Shown here in pieces: positions 8,701 to 15,728 of a stretch of 36,092 nucleotides of DNA. Within the stretch, counting starts at the first letter, position 1; each line of letters starts with the position of its first letter. Made by a program: the position numbers and the translations under genes. This DNA is from Porticoccaceae bacterium (lineage in GTDB: Bacteria > Pseudomonadota > Gammaproteobacteria > Pseudomonadales > Porticoccaceae), in the NCBI GenBank assembly GCA_902562425.1, contig CACETF010000019.1, forward strand, positions 1-36,092. The letters run 5' to 3'. Below the pieces are notes generated by a model, which was not told the DNA's origin, did not search any database, and saw nothing but the letters and a program-made list of their open reading frames with translations.

Positions 8701-9927
8701 TGAAATAAGCTTGTCAGTACTAGAAATTTTGTCTAACACCAAAGCCGAATATTGGTTATCTCTGGTGACTACAATGTTGTTTACAACCTCCACCGAGCCT
8801 ACAGCTCTGGCGTTGAGCCCAGCTACCTTATTGGTTCCAATATGTCTCGGATTGCCAGCAGCCACAGATATGTCTTGAATGATATTATGGACACCATTGA
8901 AGTAGAGGGTGTTGTTTCTGTAGATACCTTTCGCAGAGCCCGAATGGTCAAAATTAATACCATTTTTACCATTGTTCACAAGAAGGTTATTTTCGAATAG
9001 AAACGTTCCGGCGTAATCTGGATCACTCCTAGTTACATACAAGCCCTGTCCATCTTGAATGGTAGTATATCCCGCCGTGCCGTATTCGGGAGAGGGAGGG
9101 GCCGCATTATCCGGAACCCGACACATATAAAATGGAATCCGATTCCAGTTGTTGTAGACCTTGTTTGCTCGGAAGATCATCTTTACTTCTGTTCCGTTGT
9201 CGCCAAGAGCCGCCTGGGATTCAGCAAGAACAATTGCACTAGAAGCGGATGAAGTCCACCATGTGGTATTGTATACCTCATTATCTTCAATAATCATATG
9301 ATCAGATTTGTTAAACCTAATTCCAGAACCCGGCGTGTCGTGAACGATATTGTTTCTCACGATAATGTTATTATGAGGCCCATAGCCTGAGATACCCCTT
9401 CCAGAAAAAAGGGTGTTTTTGTAAAGTGCACAGTTCACGCCATCTTGAGTAACCTCAATTTTGTAGTTCCTATCGTTCATTGCCTGCGTGTAATCAATCG
9501 AAGCAGAAGCTCCCTCCACCTCAAAGCCTTCCACGATAAAGTGACTTGTATTTGCTGCAAAATTAATACCGAAACTTCCATCAAACTGGATTTTTGGCTT
9601 ATGACCAGGGAGATTTCTCAGGGTGATAGGACCAAGAACTGGATCACCTGATTTATTTATCCTTACCACTGGTCCATTCGTTTGACCGTTCCCATAATTA
9701 GAATTTCGATAAATACCGTCCATCACATATACAGTATCCCCGGCCTCGGCAGAAGCGATACCCTGAGCTATCGTCAAAAAGGGTGACTCAATGGATTTGC
9801 CACTGTTTGAATCTGATCCCATTGCCGAGACATACCAGTCCGCCGCATGTAAAGTTGATCCGATCAACAGTAATGCACTCACACCAAAACACGATATCCA
9901 CCATGTTTTATTCAGCTTTTTTACCAT
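5794..9927 (-). CDS. Secreted multidomain protein: beta-helix, CBM4/9-like, thrombospondin type 3 repeats, dockerin-like region, CE1-type esterase
   Basis: The product has 1377 residues. ATG 9927 is chosen over TTG 9930 because GAGGG lies a few bases upstream. Order: signal peptide (ending near LHAA, residue 28); 'DWYVSAMGSDSNSG' and a right-handed beta-helix to about residue 450; a CBM4/9-like jelly-roll (about 489-630, 'DGWMQWSSALELSNEHAHSG', 'FIDDFYMIP'); Ca-binding thrombospondin type 3 repeats (about 660-832); a dockerin-like segment (about 905-1045, 'DINGDGRVTSLDALEILK'); then a feruloyl-esterase/PHB-depolymerase-type alpha/beta hydrolase (about 1110-1377). Its triad is visible as Ser1228 in GYSLGG, Asp1278 in GVLDEI and His1350 in GTHAWP. 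I infer a surface or secreted enzyme that binds a polysaccharide and removes ester groups, with the helix perhaps acting as lyase or glycosidase. The dockerin-like part may simply be a Ca-stabilised linker. The gene is divergent from the GH17 gene. Confidence 0.88.
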   Translation of the reverse strand: MVKKLNKTWWISCFGVSALLLIGSTLHAADWYVSAMGSDSNSGKSIESPFLTIAQGIASAEAGDTVYVMDGIYRNSNYGNGQTNGPVVRINKSGDPVLGPITLRNLPGHKPKIQFDGSFGINFAANTSHFIVEGFEVEGASASIDYTQAMNDRNYKIEVTQDGVNCALYKNTLFSGRGISGYGPHNNIIVRNNIVHDTPGSGIRFNKSDHMIIEDNEVYNTTWWTSSASSAIVLAESQAALGDNGTEVKMIFRANKVYNNWNRIPFYMCRVPDNAAPPSPEYGTAGYTTIQDGQGLYVTRSDPDYAGTFLFENNLLVNNGKNGINFDHSGSAKGIYRNNTLYFNGVHNIIQDISVAAGNPRHIGTNKVAGLNARAVGSVEVVNNIVVTRDNQYSALVLDKISSTDKLISGNIFFNGKVPSGAGGYVNEDPKFLKPSAITDGFAQMEGADFSLMPSSPAINSGDSSYSPINDFNKILRPVSSQSSTNAISFSGFESSMDGWMQWSSALELSNEHAHSGEKSLYVGGRSKNYSSARLYLTGDLTEDETYLFSAWVRLAVGGSGTSKATIRAEISGQSEPAYIDLTNEIIISDSNWTHLSGEYTHSAVESVFLYIKGPQIGDGLGNYFIDDFYMIPKGSSPPSFLADTDIVDIGAFEYRPPDTDGDLVADASDNCPNTSNADQSDIDQDNLGDACDLDIDGDGVLNLSDSYPLVNLGGLSDKDRDGRPDECDTSCISLGMVADDDDDNDGVLDFSDFYPLISLGELSDTDGDGRPDECDSSCISLGMVADDDDDNDGISDSEETSIGTDPLGLDTDGDNFSDGQELLDGTNPLDGEDCVSCASAVFGIAYHWKNHALLRSVNLSLAGITDDNENQFSEDATSDLLGHYAFVNKYYGTNRLIAHKSVTAAEAGNVISSADALAALKIAVGINPNIDPDGAGPSQALAVSPYQFIAADINGDGRVTSLDALEILKMAVRLETAEARRWVFVGADYDFWDDTTESFETTRSDIFSDIDGITFEYPEKREQNIVGVLIGDVNGDWSAPDESAMVDQTIFKEQIALHGGSLAQWGLVDTTQDGEEVINYSKDNSKEGEDVASELVDDKDGDTGSGKNYGQNLPSNEVVVNGTVRVYFSYIPTKSNTSSMPLLYLLNGGSAGRTPFEQQSEFEVLADREGLVLAIPVGMQLSSNEGAWQLNTDRSSMQDIDYIEAIYTDISSRVAIDSSRVYAVGYSLGGMFSYELACQMSNRFTAIGSLAGSMPVLPSSCNPSRNVPIMHIHGVLDEIIPYESQWNWKAWNSVGTMTDIPGLVDFWSNLYNCTLQSTSTINSSIELDVREGCSGGARVEHYRMQNGTHAWPVTVGKIDTPELFWSFMSLFSLESN
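7543..7824 (-). repeat. Two tandem 141-bp (47-residue) thrombospondin type 3 units inside the fusion gene
   Basis: The segment encoding 'DGRPDECDTSCISLGMVADD' recurs 141 bases away as 'DGRPDECDSSCISLGMVADD'. Both copies carry the DDDDDNDG acidic run, and the DNA is nearly identical around 'tctgcaaccat' and 'catcaggacgaccatca'. This is a recent in-frame duplication within the calcium-binding linker. Confidence 0.75.
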
Positions 9928-10219
9928 CAAAGCCCTCTTTTAAACAATAAAATCACTCAGCACCTCGACATACTTTGCACTATGTCAAATATGTTATTAG
10001 GAACTGAAGTGCAATAAACGGCGGTAAAGACCATGATGTAATTTACACTCGGTACTTGTATTTTTCATTTATCTTAAGGAGTATACCGACAAGGGCAGCA
10101 GTTTTGCAGTATGCAGATGTTTTCTATTCATAAGCAAATGAATTTTATGTAAAAAGTAAGCATCTTATTGATCGGTGTAAGAATCAAACTTAGGAAGTAA
10201 CAAATTTCAGTGCTTAAAG
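9928..10219. promoter_or_regulatory. Divergent promoter region between the fusion gene and the GH17 gene
   Basis: About 290 bases shared by two outward-facing genes. A palindrome GACATA-N8-TATGTC lies at 9967-9986, 40-60 bases upstream of the fusion-gene start, and on the minus strand it contains TTGACA. It could be an operator overlapping a promoter. A wider TTGCAC (9975-9980) / GTGCAA (10009-10014) pair overlaps it. No regulator gene is nearby. Confidence 0.4.
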
Positions 10220-12181
10220 ATGATGTCAAAACAAACCCTTAAACCTCAAAATTTGGTTGTTTTTCTTTTTTTACTCTTTAAGCTCAAAAATAGAAAAAAA
10301 TTTCTATTACGCTTTTTTAAAAATTCGCATCTTAAGAAAAAAAGCGATATGGCAATTATGATCATCCGAATAATCTGCATTGTTCTGCCTCTGTCTTGCA
10401 TCCCCACTTCCAACTCCTCATCAGTGAAAAATGATGATACTCCTCCAGCCTCAGAAATATTTGGTAATCCACGTTATCATGCTATGTCTTACGGTGGATA
10501 TCGAGAATCAAGCCGTGACATCCCTCCTACCATTGAGGAAATTACTGAAGACCTAAGAATAATGGAAGCGATGGGTATTAAACTACTCCGCACCTACAAC
10601 ACATCTCAATATCCTTTTGCTGAAAGACTACTGGCGGCGATACAAGAACTTAAGGAACAAGATCCAAAATTTGAAATGTATGTAATGCTTGGTGCTTGGA
10701 TTGAGGCGCATAATTCATGGGTTGGGGGGGGTGCGACAGATCACTCTCGAGGAAATGTTACAAACAATACTGATGAAATTAACAAAGCAATTTACTTGGC
10801 ATCTAACTATCGAGACATTGTCAAGGCAATTTCAGTTGGAAATGAAGCAATGGTCCGTTGGGCGGTCCACTACCATGTGTACCCAGAAACAATTCTCAAA
10901 TGGGTCAGATACTTACAAAAACAGAAAAAGTCAGGCGTCATAAGTCCGAATATCTGGATCACCAGCAGTGACAATTATGAATCTTGGGGAGGTGGAAACA
11001 AAATATACCACTCTGACGACTTAACCCAACTAATTGAAGCCGTCGATTTCATATCAATCCATACTTATCCGTTTCATGACTCCTTCTATAATCAAGAGTA
11101 TTGGGGAGTGTTGCCTGCAGAAGAAAACTTTCAAAAGCGCAAAATGATTCAGGCAACTATGAGACGTGCCAGAGAGCACAGCGCATCGCAATATAGAGCC
11201 GTAATCAATCACGTGAACTCGTTGAAGATGAGTAAACCGGTCCATATCGGTGAGACTGGTTGGTCATCGTCAGATAATTTAGCATATGGTTCCTCCGGCT
11301 CAAAAGCCGCGGACGAGTACAAACAGCACCTTTACCTCAGCAACATGCGAGAATGGTCAGATAGAAATAAAATCACTCTTTTCTTCTTTGAAGCATTTGA
11401 CGAACAATGGAAAGAGGAAACTAACACATTTGGCTCTGAAGCCCATTTTGGGCTCATAAGCCTCAAAAACGAAGTCAAATACGCCTTGTGGAGGAGTTTT
11501 GACCGAGGACTATTCAGAGGCCTCTTGCGAGGTGGAAAACCCCTCGTTAAAAGTCACGCAGGAAATGAAGGGTCTCTGATAAACTCAGTATTGCTCCCTC
11601 CTTTTAAGCGCATGATGCCAGTAAAAAAAATTTCGTCGGTGAATATTAATAATAAACCGGGAGATACGATCCGCTCCAACCTATACATTGTCTCGCATTC
11701 CAGAATTGATCCATCAATTGCTATCGATGCAACACACCCAAGTGCGGTAATCAAGTTGATCGCCTGGGAAGGGACTGCGAGCATAGCTATGTCTTTTGAG
11801 AAGGTGATAACCATAAAAACTCATGATGGCGATTGGTGGGGCGCTAGTTTAGAGCTTCAGACTGCAAAAGGCGAGGATTTATCGGAATTCTCGGATGGAT
11901 ACCTCAATCTTGATATCAGAGGCGATGCAGATTTCACCTTCAATGTTGGGTACCAGACTGGGCGTTTTTTAGAGGGAAATCAAAAAAATTACTTCGTTCC
12001 CCTCGGCCCAGATGAACGTTATAAAATAGGAAGTGGGTGGACCAGTTTCAAAATCCCAATGTCTGAGCTTTCTGATTCAACAACACCTATTGATGTGACC
12101 GGCATATTATCATTGTTGAGTAGTGGTGGCGGTAAGAATAAAACTATACACTTGAGGAATATCTTTTATTCCAAGCAGTAA
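10220..12181 (+). CDS. GH17-family beta-1,3-glucanase / glucan transglycosylase with C-terminal ExoP-like domain
   Basis: The protein has up to 653 residues. The central TIM barrel (about 85-435) resembles bacterial GH17 enzymes acting on beta-1,3-glucans such as laminarin. The likely acid/base is Glu209 in SVGNEAM and the nucleophile is Glu345 in HIGETGWSSS, followed by the typical 'LFFFEAFDEQWK'. Residues about 505-653 ('AWEGTASIAMSF', 'DIRGDADFTFNVGYQ', 'IHLRNIFYSKQ') resemble the ExoP galactose-binding-like domain of GH3 exoglucanases. The N-terminus is uncertain. From ATG 10220 there is a basic, hydrophobic 43-residue lead, while ATG 10349 gives 'MAIMIIRIICIVLPLSC', a compact signal peptide that may be lipoprotein-like although its PLSC box is weak. 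Neither start has a strong Shine-Dalgarno. It could be a hydrolase or a transferase making branched or cyclic glucans. Confidence 0.87.
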   Translation: MMSKQTLKPQNLVVFLFLLFKLKNRKKFLLRFFKNSHLKKKSDMAIMIIRIICIVLPLSCIPTSNSSSVKNDDTPPASEIFGNPRYHAMSYGGYRESSRDIPPTIEEITEDLRIMEAMGIKLLRTYNTSQYPFAERLLAAIQELKEQDPKFEMYVMLGAWIEAHNSWVGGGATDHSRGNVTNNTDEINKAIYLASNYRDIVKAISVGNEAMVRWAVHYHVYPETILKWVRYLQKQKKSGVISPNIWITSSDNYESWGGGNKIYHSDDLTQLIEAVDFISIHTYPFHDSFYNQEYWGVLPAEENFQKRKMIQATMRRAREHSASQYRAVINHVNSLKMSKPVHIGETGWSSSDNLAYGSSGSKAADEYKQHLYLSNMREWSDRNKITLFFFEAFDEQWKEETNTFGSEAHFGLISLKNEVKYALWRSFDRGLFRGLLRGGKPLVKSHAGNEGSLINSVLLPPFKRMMPVKKISSVNINNKPGDTIRSNLYIVSHSRIDPSIAIDATHPSAVIKLIAWEGTASIAMSFEKVITIKTHDGDWWGASLELQTAKGEDLSEFSDGYLNLDIRGDADFTFNVGYQTGRFLEGNQKNYFVPLGPDERYKIGSGWTSFKIPMSELSDSTTPIDVTGILSLLSSGGGKNKTIHLRNIFYSKQ

Positions 12182-12225
12182 ATAAATTGTAATCAAGATA
12201 GTCAGCCTAGCGATAAAAGACACAT

Positions 12226-12510
12226 TTAACCTATGACTTCCATTCGAGTGATTTCTGGAGGTCCTCCCATTATACCCTTGAAATTGGGCCCTGACGCCTT
12301 CACATGCTCAGATTTAACGTGCGCTTCAACAGCAGCAGCATCCTCATATAATTCCATTACAAGATACTCTCCATCTGAGTCTCTACACAACTTATAAAGT
12401 AAATTTCCCGATTCATTTTTATTCACTTTCGCTACAAGATCCAGCATCACTTTTTCAAATTGCACCTCACAACCACGCTTCACATTCAATTTAGCAGTTA
12501 CAGCAATCAT
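12226..12510 (-). CDS. Antibiotic biosynthesis monooxygenase (ABM)-fold small protein
   Basis: The 94-residue product is a dimeric ferredoxin-like alpha/beta barrel of the ABM family (YgiN-like). The pattern 'MIAVTAKLNVKRGCEVQFEK' ... 'GNLLYKLCRD' ... 'EYLVMELYEDAAAVEAH' ... 'HVKASGPNF' is characteristic. Members act on quinone or polyketide-like substrates or in heme handling; the real substrate is unknown here. The frame is open to 12585, but ATG 12510 is chosen because GGAGG lies five bases upstream and the family fold begins right there. It converges on the GH17 gene with a 44-base gap and no hairpin. Confidence 0.8.
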   Translation of the reverse strand: MIAVTAKLNVKRGCEVQFEKVMLDLVAKVNKNESGNLLYKLCRDSDGEYLVMELYEDAAAVEAHVKSEHVKASGPNFKGIMGGPPEITRMEVIG

Positions 12511-12585
12511 TGCCACCTCCAAATTTCTATTTGATATATATTTAATCTCGCATTTTTTCGAGTTGTGAATTCCAAAACAACGCAT

Positions 12586-13279
12586 GCTCTGCGAGTATTA
12601 TATGCGATCTATTTCAACCTCTCATGGGATAGTAGACGAAATTAATCCTTCTAGATTAATTTCGTCAGGTCAACAGGCATAAACATTGAAAAACTTTTTA
12701 GAGGATCCAACATCATTGCATACACACAGTCATTGTTAATGGACGTCATGATAATATTTTATTGAAAGTATCAGATGATTTACATGTTTTTATGTCGCTG
12801 AAAAATCGCAAAATCCAGAAATTCATGATTTGTGCGGTATTTTTTTTTGATAACAGAGAGGCTCATTCTTTCGCTATGCTGTATGCCTAGGGTATTCTTA
12901 ATTTTTATAATGGGACGCGCAGATCCTGTACTCAGATACCCACCAAATACCATTGACGCCGAAATTATTAATACTCGCGGATACCATACAAATCTAATTG
13001 GAAAAAACAATTTTTTTGCAGATCTAAGCTCACTCTTTGCATCGCTTTAGGAGTATGAGTCTTACTTATTGATCTTATCCTGGCCGCTTTCTGAAACGAC
13101 CACTAGGGTGTTGATCAAGCCTGTGAGGCAGGAAATTTAAAAAAAACTCGGCATTTTTGACGAGTTATTAGTTTTTGCGCCAACAAGTCCTAATAATGCT
13201 GGTAGTGGAGAAGCTCTTGAGAAATAATACGGGAAGAACAAAGTTTTAAAAAACCCTGTTTAAGAAGAGGAAATATTCT
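12586..13279. other. 694-base gene-poor gap
   Basis: I see no recognisable gene. Two overlapping opposite-strand open frames (12780-13010 minus and 12832-13050 plus, both about 75 codons) show no family signature and no good ribosome site. The gap contains a perfect palindrome at 12635-12666. A weak AACTCG/CGAGTT stem lies at 13145-13166. It must also hold the promoters of the outward-facing ABM and DUF2237 genes. Confidence 0.5.
12635..12666. repeat. Perfect 13-bp-stem palindrome with 6-base loop
   Basis: GACGAAATTAATC (12635-12647) and GATTAATTTCGTC (12654-12666) are exact complements around the loop CTTCTA. The stem is AT-rich and no T-tract follows on either strand, so an intrinsic terminator is unlikely. 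An operator or a hairpin in the 5' leader of the ABM transcript is possible. Confidence 0.6.
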
Positions 13280-13660
13280 GTGTCAAACAAATGCCCACAA
13301 CTTAATGTTCTTGGGGGGCCATTAACCACATGTTCCCAAGACCCAATGACAGGCTTCTTCAGAACAGGATGTTGCGAGGCAGGCGATAGGGATTATGGAA
13401 AACATTTTGTTTGTGCCAGAATGACTCATCGGTTCCTAGAATTTTCAAAGTTTAAAGGCAATGATCTCACAACACCGAGACCTGAATTCGATTTTCCTGG
13501 GCTTCGAGAGGGTGATCAGTGGTGTCTTTGCGCAGACCGATGGTTAGAGGCCTTCGATGCAGGACTTGCTCCCGAAGTTGTGCTCGAGGCAACAAATCAA
13601 AAAGTCTTAACCACCATCGATGTTTTGTCCCTCAAAAAACACGCAGTGGATATTAATTAG
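13280..13660 (+). CDS. DUF2237 family protein
   Basis: The product has 126 residues and matches the DUF2237 family along its whole length: 'NVLGGPLTTCSQDPMTGFFR', 'GCCEAGDRDYGKHFVCARMT', 'FLEFSKFKGNDLTTPRPEF', 'FPGLREGDQWCLCADRWLEA', 'VVLEATNQKVL'. The conserved Cys residues (CC and CLC) and His suggest metal or redox chemistry, but no function is established. It starts at GTG 13280, with AGAGG nine bases upstream. It stands alone and converges on the dehydrogenase downstream. Confidence 0.85.
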   Translation: MSNKCPQLNVLGGPLTTCSQDPMTGFFRTGCCEAGDRDYGKHFVCARMTHRFLEFSKFKGNDLTTPRPEFDFPGLREGDQWCLCADRWLEAFDAGLAPEVVLEATNQKVLTTIDVLSLKKHAVDIN

Positions 13661-13736
13661 CTTTTCAATACAACATTTCTTTGCCATTCAAAGATATCAC
13701 TTCAAAGCAAACTTCCAGATCACACACTCTAGCTGG

Positions 13737-14840
13737 CTAAATGTTGAAGTTTGCGATCTCTTGCTCTATGGCCTTACCCATTTCCAAAGTAAGTGCCCGA
13801 CCACCCAAATCTCTGGTCTCAGGTCCCTTACGTAACACAACCTCGATCGCTGATAAGATTATGGTATGCGCCGTTTCAGCTACCTCGCGGGTAATCTGCT
13901 TACTGTGCTGGAGTAGCATCGCAATTGACCATATAGCCCCTACAGGATTTGCAATCCCCATGCCGGCTATGTCTGGCGCGGAACCATGTACTGGTTCAAA
14001 TAAAGATGGAAATTCTCCGGTCGGGTTTATATTTCCCGATGGCGCTAAGCCAAGTGTACCGGAGCAAGCCGAACCAAGATCAGAAAGAATATCGCCAAAA
14101 AGGTTTGTTGCAACCACAACATTAAGAGACTGAGGATCTCTCACAAATTTTGCAGCTAAAGCATCTATGTGCATCTTTTCTGTAACAAGCGCGGGATAAT
14201 CTTGATTTACAAGTCGGGTGGCACAATTGTCCCACCATGGCATACTTACCGCTAGTCCATTTGACTTCGTCGCCACGGTTAAGATTTTACTTTCAGTTTC
14301 TAAAGCAACATCCATAGCAAATCGCAAAACACGTTCACTACCAAATTTTGTATGTATACTTTGCTGTACAACCACCTCTCGCTCTGTGCCCGCAAAAATC
14401 GTTCCACCAATATCTGTGTATTCGCCCTCGGTATTCTCACGTATGATAATGATATCCATATCCCCTGGTCGTATCCTCGCAAGTGGACATGGCACACCAT
14501 CAAATAGCCGAACAGGTCGATAATTAACAAACTGATCGAACTCACGACGAATTGATAGCAATGACCCCCAAAGAGAGATATGCTCGGGAACTGTTGCAGG
14601 CCAACCAATCGCACCAAGAAAAATAGCATCATATATAGAAAGTTGCGACTTCCAGTCATCGGGCATCATTTGCCCATTTCTTAAATAAGAATCACAATTT
14701 CCCCAAGACATTTCTTTGTAGCCAAGGTTTATTCCGAGTTTTTTACAAATGGCTTCCAAGACCCTTATCCCCTCAGGCACCACTTCTAGACCTATGCCGT
14801 CTCCAGATATTACAGCTATTTTCAATGAGTCTAATGTCAT
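13737..14840 (-). CDS. Tartrate / D-malate dehydrogenase (isocitrate-isopropylmalate dehydrogenase family)
   Basis: The 367-residue NAD-dependent beta-decarboxylating dehydrogenase fits the tartrate dehydrogenase/decarboxylase-D-malate dehydrogenase (DmlA/TtuC) branch rather than LeuB. Evidence: 'ISGDGIGLEVVPEG' at the N-terminus; 'DAIFLGAIGWPATVPEHISL' and 'RREFDQFVNYRPVRL', typical of this branch; 'RENTEGEYTDIGG' carrying the substrate-binding Arg and Tyr; 'ATNLFGDILSDLGS' with the metal-binding Asp residues; and 'FEPVHGSAPDIAGMGIANP' at the cofactor site. The length is normal and ATG 14840 has AAAGG six bases upstream. The enzyme would feed hydroxy-acids into central metabolism as oxaloglycolate or pyruvate. 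Exact specificity cannot be decided by eye. A palindrome (14919-14933) lies 79 bases upstream. Confidence 0.85.
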   Translation of the reverse strand: MTLDSLKIAVISGDGIGLEVVPEGIRVLEAICKKLGINLGYKEMSWGNCDSYLRNGQMMPDDWKSQLSIYDAIFLGAIGWPATVPEHISLWGSLLSIRREFDQFVNYRPVRLFDGVPCPLARIRPGDMDIIIIRENTEGEYTDIGGTIFAGTEREVVVQQSIHTKFGSERVLRFAMDVALETESKILTVATKSNGLAVSMPWWDNCATRLVNQDYPALVTEKMHIDALAAKFVRDPQSLNVVVATNLFGDILSDLGSACSGTLGLAPSGNINPTGEFPSLFEPVHGSAPDIAGMGIANPVGAIWSIAMLLQHSKQITREVAETAHTIILSAIEVVLRKGPETRDLGGRALTLEMGKAIEQEIANFNI

Positions 14841-14918
14841 TTTTTGCCTTTAAATAGCAAAGATACCTGCAAATACTTACTACAATAGGTATCTCTTGTT
14901 TTTATAGGATTTCCTAAA

Positions 14919-14933
14919 ACAAATTAAATTTGT
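14919..14933. promoter_or_regulatory. Candidate operator palindrome upstream of the tartrate/D-malate dehydrogenase
   Basis: ACAAATT-A-AATTTGT is a perfect 15-base odd palindrome, 79-93 bases upstream of the dehydrogenase start. That position suits a LysR- or GntR-type regulator, but it is also AT-rich enough to arise by chance. Confidence 0.3.
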
Positions 14934-15077
14934 CAAAAATTTCAGATTTGAATCATTTTAATAAAGCTTGAGAGAACAGCTTTGTTAAATTTCTTTTGCA
15001 GAGGTTTGGTGTAGTAACGAAGACAATGCATTAAAGGGAACTCCTCGAGACCGCTCAGTAAATATTGGATTGTGATG

Positions 15078-15164
15078 TGGTGCCCGGAGCCGGACTTGAA
15101 CCGGCACGAAGTTACCTTCGACAGATTTTAAGTCTGTTGTGTCTACCAATTCCACCACCCGGGC
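15078..15164 (-). tRNA. tRNA-Leu (anticodon UAA)
   Basis: An 87-base cloverleaf including an encoded CCA. The acceptor arm GCCCGGG pairs with UCCGGGC (one G-U), the anticodon stem is ACAGA/UCUGU with loop CUUAAAA (anticodon UAA), a long class II variable arm follows, and the T-arm contains GGTTCAAGTCC. A -10 box TATAAT with TTGTTT upstream (minus strand, 15216-15242) is a plausible own promoter. Confidence 0.96.
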
Positions 15165-15728
15165 GCTTACAAAACATTTTTCTAACGTAACTCGATTAAT
15201 TTCAACGCGTCATAAATTATACTAGCATCGATCAGGAAACAAGTGTTGCGATAAATGATGAGACTAATAAAATAAACCTTTTCCTAGGTTGGAGAATTCA
15301 TTAGAAACAACGATTCTTTTCACCTTTGACCGCCCAAAGTTTTTAAAAAATAACTCTGACCCGCTTATCCACCTATCGTTTGCACCGAACGATTACAACG
15401 CACAACAATAAGAGGGCTTGTGAACTGATTTCAACTTCAATATTCTATAAGCCACAGAAAAATCTGTGTGAATAGCTACGACGCCCAAAGATTAAACAAA
15501 ACAAAAACCGAAAATTTAAAGGTAGCAAAGTTTGTCCAAACACCTAGCTAAACTTACCGCTAATACAGTTAAGGATGATTTTTATGTCTTCTCTTTCTCA
15601 GTAAGTCATCAAAAATTAATAAACCCACGACTTATTCACAAGATTCAGCTTTTTTCAATCAATCTTTTTCGTTACTATTTGGCGCAAACTTCAAGAGTTG
15701 TAAATAATTTAAGCTCAGAAGGTGCAAG
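15165..15728. other. 564-base AT-rich gap between tRNA-Leu and an orphan ORF
   Basis: No recognisable gene. It contains a likely tRNA-Leu promoter (minus strand: TATAAT at 15216-15221, TTGTTT at 15237-15242, spacer 15). Three DnaA-box-like nonamers occur: TTATCCACC at 15365-15373, TGTGAATAG at 15467-15475, and TTATTCACA, a full consensus match, at 15632-15640. It also holds the small hairpin CACAGA-AAAA-TCTGTG (15453-15468) and the stem ATCGTT/AACGAT (15375-15393). Confidence 0.45.
15216..15242 (-). promoter_or_regulatory. Probable sigma70 promoter of tRNA-Leu
   Basis: On the minus strand, TATAAT (15221-15216) is a perfect -10. TTGTTT (15242-15237) is a fair -35 with a short 15-base spacer. 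The tRNA begins about 50 bases downstream. Confidence 0.5.

Noticed and set aside
12780..13050. Two overlapping opposite-strand frames of about 75 codons (minus 12780-13010, plus 12832-13050)
   Set aside because: No family pattern, no convincing ribosome site, and each is the shadow of the other; neither can be supported as a gene.
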